Assembly: GCA_028290805.1 (NCBI GenBank) | Contig: JAQGJA010000152.1 | Location: forward strand, 1-21,166 | DNA length: 21,166 nt | Source of the DNA: Alphaproteobacteria bacterium | GTDB taxonomy: Bacteria > Pseudomonadota > Alphaproteobacteria > Micavibrionales > SZUA-601 | Direction of reading: 5' to 3' | Shown here: positions 1-6,890 of the stretch, in pieces | How the letters are laid out: each line of letters begins with the position of its first letter | Position numbering within the stretch: position 1 is the stretch's first letter | Translations under genes and position numbers: made by a program | The notes under the pieces: generated by a model | Database searches by the model: none | Told to the model about the DNA's origin: nothing | Seen by the model: the letters and a program-made list of their open reading frames with translations, nothing else

Positions 1-114
1 GCTGCCGGGCTTTCGCTTTTATGGCCGCTCGAAGCAATGGGATTATGTGCGGCTTCATTGGTAGGCTTCGCTTATTTCTTCCAATTTATTTTCAGCCTTA
101 TTTCTGCATTCTAA
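1..114 (+). CDS. 3' end of a gene entering from the left edge (frame unresolved)
   Basis: Two plus-strand frames are open from the left edge. Frame 2 runs from base 2 to a TAG at 62-64 and ends in YVRLHW, with alternating hydrophobic residues and a terminal aromatic, as in the last strand of outer-membrane proteins. Frame 1 runs to a TAA at 112-114 and gives a very hydrophobic tail ending FSLISAF. Only about 20 to 37 codons are visible, so neither frame can be chosen and no family can be named. A minus-strand frame over 55-252 is also open, but it would need a TTG start with no ribosome binding site. Confidence 0.25.
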   Translation, partial: AAGLSLLWPLEAMGLCAASLVGFAYFFQFIFSLISAF

Positions 115-354
115 TTCGTGAGCCTGATACAAATCTTCCATTCGTCGGCCGCTTTTTAGTCTACTTGACCTAAGCCTTTTTTCGCCGTTCTCCTCGGCGA
201 GAGCGTTAATAAAGAACGCGCCGCGTGGCGAGAGCGCCAGCTTTAAAGTCAACTATGGTAAGGTATCAGAAATGGAAATTTTTCAAACAATAGAACGTTG
301 TATAGGGAATACATCCTTAACTACTTACCTTTAGGATCCAACGATGCGCGAACC

Positions 355-521
355 TGAAACGGCTTTACCCTTGTTGAGCTAGCCCTCGTTTTAATGATCA
401 TTGGTTTATTGATCAGCGGGGTCTTGCGCGGCTAGGAACTTCTCAACAATGCACGCATAGGGAAGCTCGTGTTTCTCCACCATCGCGGTAGGTTGATACC
501 ATGTTCTTATTCAATTCTTAA
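355..521 (+). pseudogene. Decayed type IV pilin / pseudopilin N-terminus
   Basis: Reading from base 361 gives GFTLVELALVLMIIGLLISG followed by VLRG, a stop (TAG, 433-435), then ELLNNARIGKLV. This is the prepilin peptidase site and N-terminal helix of type IV pilins: Gly before Phe+1, Glu at +5, then about 20 hydrophobic residues. The TAG sits where GQELL would be expected, so CAG to TAG is the likely nonsense change. The codon before AACGGC is TGA, so the leader is broken too. After base 471 the resemblance continues one frame over (STIA at 476-487, YHVLIQF at 497-517, again with a stop), which indicates a frameshift. No downstream globular domain remains before the autotransporter starts at 588. 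The hydrophobic helix match is strong; whether it was a pilus or a secretion pseudopilin cannot be told. Confidence 0.72.
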
Positions 522-574
522 GTAGTGAGCCTCAGAGTACGGATGTGCTTCGCTGATTTAACGCATAATTAACT

Positions 575-578
575 GGAG
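575..578 (+). promoter_or_regulatory. Ribosome binding site of the autotransporter gene
   Basis: GGAG lies nine bases before the ATG at 588. It supports that start, which is followed directly by a good signal peptide. Confidence 0.7.
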
Positions 579-587
579 CCGCCTTCA

Positions 588-2789
588 ATGAAATCCTTAT
601 CCCTCAGCCTATATTCCTTAGCTGCCTTTACGCTGCTTTGCCAACCCGCTGTTGCTGCAAGACAGACGGCCGTTGGGGGTGGTATTACAGTCATCGACGC
701 AAGCGGGATAACAGAAGGTGTGGATATGTCTGCTTCTGGAGGCACCGGTACATTATCAGTTGGTGTTATCAACGGGCCTAGAACGGATATTCTCAGCAAT
801 AACAATCCTTATGTTACAGGGCCCGTCGCCGTATCCACCGATGCTTCGAGTACTGCCAGTATCGTATTCAACAGCAGCTCCAATGTTTATGGCGATATAG
901 GCGTGACGCAGCCAGGCGGACCCTTTTTCCTGGGTATTTCGGCGGGAAACGATAACAGCGAAGTTAACTTTCTTGGATCAGTTTACTCTACGACACTCGA
1001 TGTCCTAGGGACCGGCGTTGTAAATTTCAACAGTGGTTTTACCAACGTAACCGCAACCAATTTTGCAGGAGATGGTATAATCAGCCTTGCACCGAATACA
1101 ACCCTTATCGGCGCCCTTACCTCAACTGCCGGTGCTAATACCGGCACCCTTCTCATGGGCGGAAACAGCGTTCTTAATGGTGCTGCCGGAGGCGCAAGCG
1201 GACTCAGGGCAATCAACGTAATCGGCGGCAATAACCTTACCGGTGTAAGTTCCACCGTCACCGGAGCCGTAGATGCCTTTTCTTTCTCACTTGGTACCAA
1301 TACATTGAACATAGGCGGTGCGCTGACGATTGCCAATACCGGGCCGGGGGGAGTTATCAATACGACCCTGGCCAGCCCGACCCTTTACGGCAACATTCGC
1401 CCGGTAGGAGCGACAAATTTGGGTGCGACTTTGGGAATTAATGTACTGGTTCCCTCAACGGCTTATATCCCCGTTGGCACGCAATTCAACATCGTTCAAA
1501 CCCAAGCTGGTACCACCCAGAGCGGTACGAATGGCAGCCTTCTCGCCATCACTGTCCAAAATCCTACGAATCCTCTTTATACCTTTTCTGCAGTACCTTT
1601 GGCTGGAACCCAGAATGGTTTGGTCGCTATACGTGCCGAACGCGTCCCTTTTCAAGCGGCCAATTCTCCTGTTGTCGGTGCGTTATTGAACGCTCCGGCA
1701 AGTCCTGACCTTATCGCGGTACTGACGGCCATTAATGCAATGTCTGATCCAGTTGCTGTAGGAAGCGCAGTCTCGCAGCTTTCACCGTCAACCCCCGGGA
1801 TAGCAGCGCCACTGGTTGCGTTCCAGACGACGCGTCAATTCCAAAATCTCTGGATGTCGCGTCTGGAAACCGTGCAATGCAGCTATGCCAGGAAATCCAA
1901 ACAAGCCGCAGGCTGTAAAGGGCCGGAACAAGTCAATGGCTGGTGGGCTAAAGGCTTCGGCGAGTTCGGCGATCAAGACGCCCGGACCAATTTCACCGCG
2001 TATGATTCGAAAACAGTCGGTGCCATGGTCGGCTTTGATGCGCCAATCGCCCGGACAATGCACAGCAAGACGCGCGCCGGTCTCGGTCTTGGCTATGCTA
2101 AAAGCACCATTGATGGAAAAACATTCGATAACAATACTGATTTCGATACTTATCAGGCCACGGCCTATATTGGACATGAGCGGGGCCTATGGTTCGCACA
2201 AGGAAATGCATCGCTTGGCCTAAATGACTATTCCGGGACGCGGCATATTGCATTCCCTGGGATAGACCGGACAGCAGAAAGTGACTATAGCGGGCAGAAT
2301 TACACTGTATTTGCTAATACCGGCTATCATCTGCCGGTCAAGGGCCTGACGGTAACGCCGCTGGCATCCCTTCAGTATACCCGCCTGAATATAGGCGATT
2401 ACACGGAAAGCGGTGCAGGCAACATTAATCTGGATGTAGAATCTCAACATTACAACTTTGTTGAATCCGGCCTGGGAACAGAAGTTGCGCGTGATTTTTT
2501 CTACAAGGATGTCGTCATCTCTCCCGAGGTGCATGCAAAATGGTTGCATCAGCTTGATAACCCCGGTTTTCAAAATACGGCAGCCTTCACGGTTCCGGGC
2601 TCACAGTCATTCAATACGACAGAAATGACCCCTGACCGGAACACGTACAACGTTGGAGCCGGTGTTGACTTGCTGTCCTGCGCCTGTACCGCTGATACGT
2701 GGTCTGTAGAAGCTGCGTATGATTATAACTGGCGAAATGACGGCTATCAGGCCCACCAGGGGATGGTAAAGTTGAGTACACGGTTCTGA
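588..2789 (+). CDS. Autotransporter (type Va secretion), beta-barrel domain at C-terminus
   Basis: This is a 733-residue outer-membrane autotransporter. Residues 1-23 form a Sec signal peptide (hydrophobic core, AVA-A cleavage site). Residues about 25-420 are a passenger rich in Gly, Asn, Thr and Ser with short repeating strands, as in a beta-helix. Residues about 452-733 fit the autotransporter beta-barrel: GWWAKGFGEFGDQ at its start, regular amphipathic strands, and a terminal Phe (LSTRF) as required for barrel assembly. No protease triad or adhesin motif is visible in the passenger, so its function is unknown. Four cysteines are present, which is unusual for the type: C431 and C443 just before the barrel, and C698 and C700 in a SCAC motif near the end. 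The gene stands alone with decayed sequence on both sides. The family call is firm; the role in adhesion or surface interaction is inference. Confidence 0.9.
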   Translation: MKSLSLSLYSLAAFTLLCQPAVAARQTAVGGGITVIDASGITEGVDMSASGGTGTLSVGVINGPRTDILSNNNPYVTGPVAVSTDASSTASIVFNSSSNVYGDIGVTQPGGPFFLGISAGNDNSEVNFLGSVYSTTLDVLGTGVVNFNSGFTNVTATNFAGDGIISLAPNTTLIGALTSTAGANTGTLLMGGNSVLNGAAGGASGLRAINVIGGNNLTGVSSTVTGAVDAFSFSLGTNTLNIGGALTIANTGPGGVINTTLASPTLYGNIRPVGATNLGATLGINVLVPSTAYIPVGTQFNIVQTQAGTTQSGTNGSLLAITVQNPTNPLYTFSAVPLAGTQNGLVAIRAERVPFQAANSPVVGALLNAPASPDLIAVLTAINAMSDPVAVGSAVSQLSPSTPGIAAPLVAFQTTRQFQNLWMSRLETVQCSYARKSKQAAGCKGPEQVNGWWAKGFGEFGDQDARTNFTAYDSKTVGAMVGFDAPIARTMHSKTRAGLGLGYAKSTIDGKTFDNNTDFDTYQATAYIGHERGLWFAQGNASLGLNDYSGTRHIAFPGIDRTAESDYSGQNYTVFANTGYHLPVKGLTVTPLASLQYTRLNIGDYTESGAGNINLDVESQHYNFVESGLGTEVARDFFYKDVVISPEVHAKWLHQLDNPGFQNTAAFTVPGSQSFNTTEMTPDRNTYNVGAGVDLLSCACTADTWSVEAAYDYNWRNDGYQAHQGMVKLSTRF

Positions 2790-2849
2790 GGCCAATGAGC
2801 GCATGCTGATAAAAACTCACGGAGAATTCATATCGGCACGCCCGTTGTT

Positions 2850-2898
2850 GAGAGAGGAGTTTTTCCACCTAAGCCAGTTGAGTTTGAACTTCTCTCTT
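2850..2898. other. Imperfect hairpin downstream of the autotransporter gene
   Basis: Arms at 2850-2862 and 2886-2898 can pair over 13 positions, including three G-T pairs, around a 23-base loop. No T-tract follows the right arm, so this is not a classic intrinsic terminator. It could stabilise the 3' end of the autotransporter message or be chance. Confidence 0.35.
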
Positions 2899-3067
2899 CA
2901 GACAGCGGGCTTTGAGATGGTCGAAATGGAGCTTAAGCATAGCATATGCTAGAGTTATGCCTGATTCCGCAAATTTAAAAGTACCATCAAAAGTTGACTT
3001 GGGTCAAAGACCTTTTACCAGAATAAGTTACACTCTAGTCCTAAAACAATGAAAAGGACGTTACACA

Positions 3068-3089
3068 GGAGCGCTATGGATTCGAACCC
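3068..3089 (-). pseudogene. Truncated tRNA 3' end (T-arm and acceptor remnant)
   Basis: The plus strand reads GGAG, six bases, then GGATTCGAACCC. The intact tRNA-Ser gene 398 bases downstream has the same elements in the same order and spacing (3466-3487). On the minus strand this is a T-loop (GGGTTCGAATCC) followed by part of an acceptor arm. The T-stem does not pair properly beyond two base pairs, and no anticodon or D arm is found on the far side, so it cannot be a working tRNA. It could be a duplicated 3' end left by an element that integrated in a tRNA gene, or the end of a different decayed tRNA. Confidence 0.5.
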
Positions 3090-3158
3090 GTGATTGTGCT
3101 GAGAATTTTTGTGTATTTATAACAATTTAGCCGCTTTCCTTATTATCTATTGGCAAGC

Positions 3159-3358
3159 ATGAGCGCAAAGTACGCCATCAAATTGCTTTTTGTCGATGAT
3201 CTTGAAAATCGGAGAAAAGTTCGTTTTGGACTGTGCGTGAACCGGACAGTCATAAAATTCTAAAAGCAGCTCTAGGCGCATCGGGCCATGTGACCGCAAG
3301 AGGCAACTCCAACCGCCAAAATGGCCAACTGAGAATATGGTCTAAAAGGTCAAAATAG
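3159..3358 (+). pseudogene. Possible frameshifted response-regulator receiver remnant
   Basis: An ATG at 3159 opens a 34-codon frame (stop 3261-3263) that contains LLFVDDLENRRK, resembling the beta-1 strand and acidic pair of a receiver domain. One frame over, 3251-3358 encodes ILKAALGASGHVTARGN, resembling helix 1 and the next strand of such a domain. The two pieces do not join cleanly, because extra residues would lie between them. No phosphoacceptor Asp or later Thr/Lys motif is found. The similarity is short, so this remains a guess. Confidence 0.22.
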
Positions 3359-3461
3359 TAGGTTTCTCAACAGCGGGAGTTCAAAACCTTCGCGCCTCAG
3401 AGCCGCAAGACACGGCTATTTCTGCCTATATTGTCTTTGTTTTGAAGTGCTTAAGACTGAG

Positions 3462-3555
3462 TGGCGGAGACAGGGGGATTCGAACCCCCGATAAGACTTT
3501 ACAATCCTAGAACGGTTTAGCAAACCGCCGCCTTCAGCCGCTCGGCCATGTCTCC
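3462..3555 (-). tRNA. tRNA-Ser (anticodon GCU)
   Basis: On the minus strand the acceptor GGAGACA (3549-3555) pairs perfectly with TGTCTCC (3466-3472), followed by discriminator G and an encoded CCA (3462-3464). The D-loop region carries GCCGAGCGGCTGAAGG, typical of serine tRNAs. The anticodon arm is GCGGT-TTGCTAA-ACCGT, giving anticodon GCT for codons AGC and AGU. A long variable arm marks a class II tRNA, and the T-arm GGGGGTTCGAATCCCCC is perfect. The gene should be functional. Confidence 0.96.
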
Positions 3556-3734
3556 AACGCCGCTTTTCTTAACATAGGGATCTAGGCGATGCAATGCTCG
3601 AATTGTCAGCCAGAGAAAGTTTATTGAAGCTTGGCAAAAATGACATTGCCGTCTGTCTTTATAAGAAACTTATTCAAGGGCGGTTTTAATGTACCGCATG
3701 TTTATGGTGCATATGTTTTATACGGGAACAGGCG

Positions 3735-3752
3735 GGCGGTGTCTCGTCCGCC
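3735..3752 (+). other. Leader hairpin upstream of the small membrane-peptide gene
   Basis: GGCGG (3735-3739) and CCGCC (3748-3752) form a perfect five-base-pair stem around an eight-base loop, about 36 bases before the ATG at 3789. No T-tract follows, so it is more likely a 5' leader structure than a terminator. No clear promoter was found in 3556-3734. Confidence 0.35.
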
Positions 3753-3788
3753 ACTAAACAATAAAACAATTTTACGAAGGAGATTAAT

Positions 3789-3866
3789 ATGGGACGCGGG
3801 ATTTTACTTTGGTTATTGGGTGTGCCGATTCCGGTAATCATCATTCTTGCTTTGCTTTTCCGCTAA
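3789..3866 (+). CDS. 25-residue membrane peptide, unknown function
   Basis: An ATG at 3789 follows a strong Shine-Dalgarno (AAGGAG at 3777-3782, six bases before the ATG) and opens a 25-codon frame, MGRGILLWLL and onwards, ending LLFR and TAA. A short basic N-terminus is followed by one hydrophobic segment (about residues 5-24) with a VPIPV kink and a C-terminal Arg, which fits a single-span inner-membrane peptide. I believe similar MGRGILLWLLG peptides occur in other alphaproteobacteria, but I could not search. The next gene starts 23 bases downstream, so the two are probably cotranscribed. A longer frame over 3631-3837 in another phase has no such start signal and is rejected. Coding status is quite likely because of the ribosome binding site; the function is unknown. 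Confidence 0.68.
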   Translation: MGRGILLWLLGVPIPVIIILALLFR

Positions 3867-3889
3867 ACATATCAGAAAAGAGAAATAAG

Positions 3890-4816
3890 ATGAACAATAT
3901 GACCGATATGCAGTCCGGTAATTCGGCTGCTTTTAATAATGGTGCGGTCGAAAGTTCGGTATCAGCAGTATCCTGGCAGGCTATTCTTGCCGGTGCTTTT
4001 GCTGCGATTGCCGTATCGATGGTCCTTTTGCTGGTTGGATCGGCTTTGGGCTTTGCCGCCATGTCGCCATGGTCGGATGAAGGCGCTTCTGCGACCGCCA
4101 TCTCGATCGGGATGATCGCCTGGATGGTGATCATGCAATGGGCCTCTTCGGCTTTGGGCGGTTACATCGCCGGACGTCTTCGCACCAAATGGGCCAATAC
4201 CCATGGGGATGAAGTCTTCTTCCGCGACACGGCGCATGGCTTCATGTCTTGGGCTGTGGCCACGGTTGTCACGGCGGCCTTTTTGGCATCCGGTGCGGCT
4301 GCTGTAGTCGCTGGCGGCGCAAAAGCGGCCACCACCGTTGCTGCTGCCGGCGCTGCTGGTGCTGCAAACGGGGCTTCTGATAATGGCGGTATGGCTTCTT
4401 CGATGGATCCAACTGCTTATTTCATCGACAGCATGTTCCGTTCAGATCGTCCTGCACCGACTGCATCAAACGCAGAGGTTACTGCCGAAGTGTCGCGCAT
4501 CATCGCAAGAGACATCAAGGAACGCGAATTCCCTGAAGGCGACCGCAACTATCTGGCCCGCGTGGTTTCCGCCCGTACCGGTTTGAACCAGGCCGATGCC
4601 CAGGCACGCGTCGACCAAACGGTCGAGCAAATCCGCGCTGCTGAAACCCAGGCTCGCGAAGCCGCTGACAAAGCCCGCAAAACGGCTGCAACGGTTTCGA
4701 TCCTGACCGCGATCTCGATGATTCTAGGGGCGTTCTTCGCTTCTTTGGCTGCCGTTCTTGGCGGACGCTGCCGCGATTACGATGACACGCGCGTAAGCAC
4801 GAGAAACAACGCTTAA
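3890..4816 (+). CDS. Conserved-looking membrane protein with four predicted helices, unknown function
   Basis: The frame is open from 3809, but ATG 3890 is the sensible start, because the longer version would overlap the upstream peptide gene and adds non-coding-like residues. The product has 308 residues. Hydrophobic segments lie near 29-52 (Gly/Ala-rich, following SWQAILAGAFAA), 68-92, 107-140 and 272-295. Residues about 175-270 form a soluble Ala-, Arg- and Glu-rich stretch with coiled-coil character (AEVSRIIARDIKEREFPEGD and AAETQAREAADKARKTAAT). The small-residue pattern of the helices suggests tight packing in the inner membrane. I do not recognise a named domain, catalytic motif or transporter signature. 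A strong terminator follows 20 bases after the stop. The pairing with the 25-residue peptide suggests a shared membrane role, which is inference. Confidence 0.85.
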   Translation: MNNMTDMQSGNSAAFNNGAVESSVSAVSWQAILAGAFAAIAVSMVLLLVGSALGFAAMSPWSDEGASATAISIGMIAWMVIMQWASSALGGYIAGRLRTKWANTHGDEVFFRDTAHGFMSWAVATVVTAAFLASGAAAVVAGGAKAATTVAAAGAAGAANGASDNGGMASSMDPTAYFIDSMFRSDRPAPTASNAEVTAEVSRIIARDIKEREFPEGDRNYLARVVSARTGLNQADAQARVDQTVEQIRAAETQAREAADKARKTAATVSILTAISMILGAFFASLAAVLGGRCRDYDDTRVSTRNNA

Positions 4817-4831
4817 AATTATAAGCAAAGG

Positions 4832-4867
4832 AAAAAGGGCGCTTCGTCAAATGAAGCGCCCTTTTTT
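4832..4867. terminator. Bidirectional intrinsic terminator
   Basis: An 11-base-pair GC-rich stem (arms 4835-4845 and 4853-4863, starting AAGGGCGC) closes a seven-base loop and is followed by T residues on the plus strand and flanked by A residues on the left. It lies between the convergent four-helix membrane protein and the TetR gene and can end both transcripts. Confidence 0.9.
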
Positions 4868-5475
4868 TATGCGCTGATGCCGCGGAAAAATATCTCGATC
4901 AATTGCGGTCCCAGCGTGGCGATATCCAGCACTTCGGGATTTCGCACATAATCGTTCAAGACGCCGCAAATCGTCGCGTGCAAGGCAATGGCGGCTGTCT
5001 GTGGAGACGTATCCGGTCCCAGCTTGCCGTCCTGGTGCGCAGCCGTGAAAATCTTTTCAAAGCGCTGGATGACTTTGTCGCGCTTTTGCTGCTGGCGCTC
5101 GACATTGCTTTGTGCTGGACAGGTTTCCTCGCATTTAAGCAGCAGGATGGTAAAAACGCGCTTGGCCCTGGCATCTTCGGCCAGATGGCGCATGACAGTA
5201 ATACAGACCTCTTTCAGCGCGGTAAAGGAATCACCGTCATGCATGGCGCGCTCGAATAATTCATCCATCGGCAGCTTGACCCGCTCATGCATCGCATCGA
5301 ACAAGGCCAGCTTGTTTTCAAAATGCCAGTACACAGCACCACGGGTCACTCCGGCCGAACGGGCAATATCTTCCAGCGAGGCATTGGCGACACCTTTTTC
5401 CAGAAACACGAATTCGGCTGCATCCAGCAGTGCCTCGCGTGTTTTTTCCGCCTCTTCCTTGGTGCGTCTTACCAT
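4867..5475 (-). CDS. TetR/AcrR-family repressor of the efflux operon
   Basis: The 202-residue protein has the usual TetR length. Residues 12-60 form the DNA-binding domain: TREALLDAAEFVFLEKG, then a helix-turn-helix at about 33-52 with recognition helix VTRGAVYWHF. Residues about 65-202 form the variable ligand-binding domain, with the ICITVMRHL and ILLLKCEE-type helices seen in AcrR, TtgR and MexR-like pump regulators. It is divergent from the adaptor gene across 162 bases that contain a well-formed AcrR-like operator, so it most likely represses both itself and the pump and is released by bound drugs or other ligands. The ATG at 5475 starts the canonical N-terminus (MVRRTKEEAEKT), although no strong ribosome binding site is seen. 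The stop lies at the edge of the shared terminator. Confidence 0.92.
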   Translation of the reverse strand: MVRRTKEEAEKTREALLDAAEFVFLEKGVANASLEDIARSAGVTRGAVYWHFENKLALFDAMHERVKLPMDELFERAMHDGDSFTALKEVCITVMRHLAEDARAKRVFTILLLKCEETCPAQSNVERQQQKRDKVIQRFEKIFTAAHQDGKLGPDTSPQTAAIALHATICGVLNDYVRNPEVLDIATLGPQLIEIFFRGISA

Positions 5476-5543
5476 TTATTTTAAAACCATCATTGTTATT
5501 GGGGCGTTACAGATTATTTTTGCTTATGCCCGATTATCGTCTT

Positions 5544-5567
5544 TACAAGCATACACGAATGTATGTA
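5544..5567. promoter_or_regulatory. AcrR-like operator, 24-bp inverted repeat
   Basis: Half-sites CATAC and GTATG lie in inverted orientation within TACAAGCATAC and ACGAATGTATGTA. Read on the minus strand, 20 of 24 positions match the E. coli AcrR operator as I remember it (a palindrome with TACATACATT and ATGTATGTA arms). The site sits in the divergent region between the TetR gene (69 bases away) and the adaptor gene (70 bases away), as expected for a local repressor. A TATAAAAT at 5578-5585 may be the -10 element of the pump operon, and GATAAT on the minus strand (5533-5538) may be that of the repressor gene; both lack a strong -35. Confidence 0.72.
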
Positions 5568-5637
5568 ACCTATCCACTATAAAATTAGCCTTATTAAAGA
5601 ATTCCAACTTTATCCTTTCCAGCACTAGAGTAATGCC

Positions 5638-6882
5638 ATGTCCCTCCGCCCCGAATCAGGTGAAAGACTTTCCTCGCAACCACCAAGACGCTTTCCCTTT
5701 GTCCCGGTTCTGCTTGCCCTTATCATTATCGGCGGCGGCTCCTATGCGGCTTACAAGAAATTCGGCCCACATGCCGCACCGCCACCACCGGCCATGCCCA
5801 CACCAATGGTGACGGTCCAGGAAATCGCTCGACGCGATGTGCCTTTATCCTTTGAATATTCTGGCCGCACCGCAGGGTCCCGCGAAGTCGAGATCCGCGC
5901 CCGGGTCAGCGGCATCCTGCAAAAGCGCGCTTATATCGAGGGCCAGGCGGTAAAACAGGGCGATGTCCTGTTTGAAATTGACCCCGCCACCACCCGCGTC
6001 GCCCAAAACCAGGCCGAGGCCCGCTTTAAACAGGCGGAAAACGACTGGAACCGCGCCGCAAGCCTGTTCAAGGAAAAAGCCCTCAGCGCCCGCGAGCGCG
6101 ATGAAGCCCAGGCCAATTTCGCCTCGGCCAAGGCTGAATTGGAAAATGCCCGCATCAATCAGGGTTATACCACCGTGATCGCCCCGATCTCCGGCATCAC
6201 CAGCAAGGAAACCTTGTCGGAAGGCAGTCTTGTGACCGCCGATACCAGCCTTTTGACACGCATTTCCCAGCTTGACCCCATCTATGTGAATTTTTCGGTG
6301 CCCGATTCCGATGTCTTCAACCAGCGACGCCTGATTGCCGAAGGCAAGATCGTCACCCCCGAAGACGGCAAGTTGAAAGCCGAGATCCATTTTGGCGACG
6401 GCAGTGTCTATCCGCAACAGGGCGACCTGAATTTTACTGATGCCACCATCAATGAGCAAACCGGCACCGTCAGCGCCCGCGCCACAGTGCCCAATCCCAA
6501 CCAGATCTTGATGCCGGGCCAATTCGTACGCGTCGTCGTGCGCGGCCTGGTTAAAAAGGACGTCATCGCCATTCCGGATAAAGCGGTGATGCAAGGCCCC
6601 CAGGGGACGTTCGTTTATACCGTCAGCCCAGAATCGAAAGTTGCTGTGACCCCTGTGACTTTAGGCGAAATCGTCAACGAGGCCCGCGTAATTGAAAGCG
6701 GCCTCAAGCCAGGGGACAAGGTTATCATCAACGACATGATCAAGCTGCGCCCTGATACGCCGGTGACGATTGCCGCGCCCGAAGCCGGCAAGGCGCCGGA
6801 TGCGCCGCCAGCAGCAGCTGCAGAAACAGAAACGCCGCCTTCTAAGGATACCCAGGCGGACATCGAAACAGATAAAGAGTAG
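5638..6882 (+). CDS. acrA: RND efflux periplasmic adaptor (AcrA/MexA type)
   Basis: The 414-residue membrane-fusion protein links the RND pump to the outer-membrane channel. Residues 19-39 form one N-terminal membrane anchor. There is no lipobox Cys, unlike E. coli AcrA and MexA, so it is anchored by a helix. A Pro-rich linker (44-56) follows. Lipoyl half-motifs are at about 83-117 (VEIRARVSGILQK, EGQAVKQGDVLFEID) and 178-212 (APISGITSKETLSEGSLV), around an alpha-helical hairpin (118-175). Beta-barrel and membrane-proximal domains run to about 380. The tail (about 383-414) is Pro-, Ala- and Glu-rich, probably disordered. It is the first gene of the pump operon, with the RND gene eight bases downstream. 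ATG 5638 gives a normal start, but the upstream bases lack a strong ribosome binding site. Confidence 0.94.
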   Translation: MSLRPESGERLSSQPPRRFPFVPVLLALIIIGGGSYAAYKKFGPHAAPPPPAMPTPMVTVQEIARRDVPLSFEYSGRTAGSREVEIRARVSGILQKRAYIEGQAVKQGDVLFEIDPATTRVAQNQAEARFKQAENDWNRAASLFKEKALSARERDEAQANFASAKAELENARINQGYTTVIAPISGITSKETLSEGSLVTADTSLLTRISQLDPIYVNFSVPDSDVFNQRRLIAEGKIVTPEDGKLKAEIHFGDGSVYPQQGDLNFTDATINEQTGTVSARATVPNPNQILMPGQFVRVVVRGLVKKDVIAIPDKAVMQGPQGTFVYTVSPESKVAVTPVTLGEIVNEARVIESGLKPGDKVIINDMIKLRPDTPVTIAAPEAGKAPDAPPAAAAETETPPSKDTQADIETDKE

Positions 6883-6890
6883 CTTGTAAA

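Larger units (their letters stand above)
65..587. other. 523-base non-coding stretch upstream of the autotransporter
   Basis: No intact gene with a convincing start is visible here. The right half contains the decayed pilin-like gene listed separately. The left half (65-350) is AT-rich and shows nothing I can name. The last bases before 588 hold the ribosome binding site of the autotransporter. I see no confident sigma-70 promoter: TTGATA at 493-498 and CATAAT at 564-569 are weak, unpaired candidates. Confidence 0.5.
2790..3461. other. About 670-base gene-free, decayed region
   Basis: No intact gene is visible between the autotransporter stop and the tRNA-Ser gene. The stretch is AT-rich. 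It holds an imperfect hairpin (2850-2898), a truncated tRNA 3' end (3068-3089) and weak traces of a receiver-like coding sequence (3159-3358), all listed separately. The remainder shows nothing I can identify. Confidence 0.55.

Noticed and set aside
55..252. Minus-strand 65-codon frame rich in charged residues
   Set aside because: It starts with TTG, directly after an in-frame stop, with no ribosome binding site, and shows no family resemblance. It might be a remnant, but it cannot be supported.
3631..3650. TTGGCA and TTGCC, resembling a sigma-54 promoter
   Set aside because: The distance between the GG and GC elements is about 15 bases, too long for the strict sigma-54 spacing.
3631..3837. 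Plus-strand 68-codon frame
   Set aside because: It overlaps the better-supported 25-residue gene in another frame, has no ribosome binding site, and its residues are the out-of-phase reading of that gene.
4988..5812. Plus-strand 274-codon frame opposite the TetR gene and running into the adaptor gene
   Set aside because: It crosses the divergent promoter region and operator and is antisense to a clear TetR protein; its composition is not protein-like.
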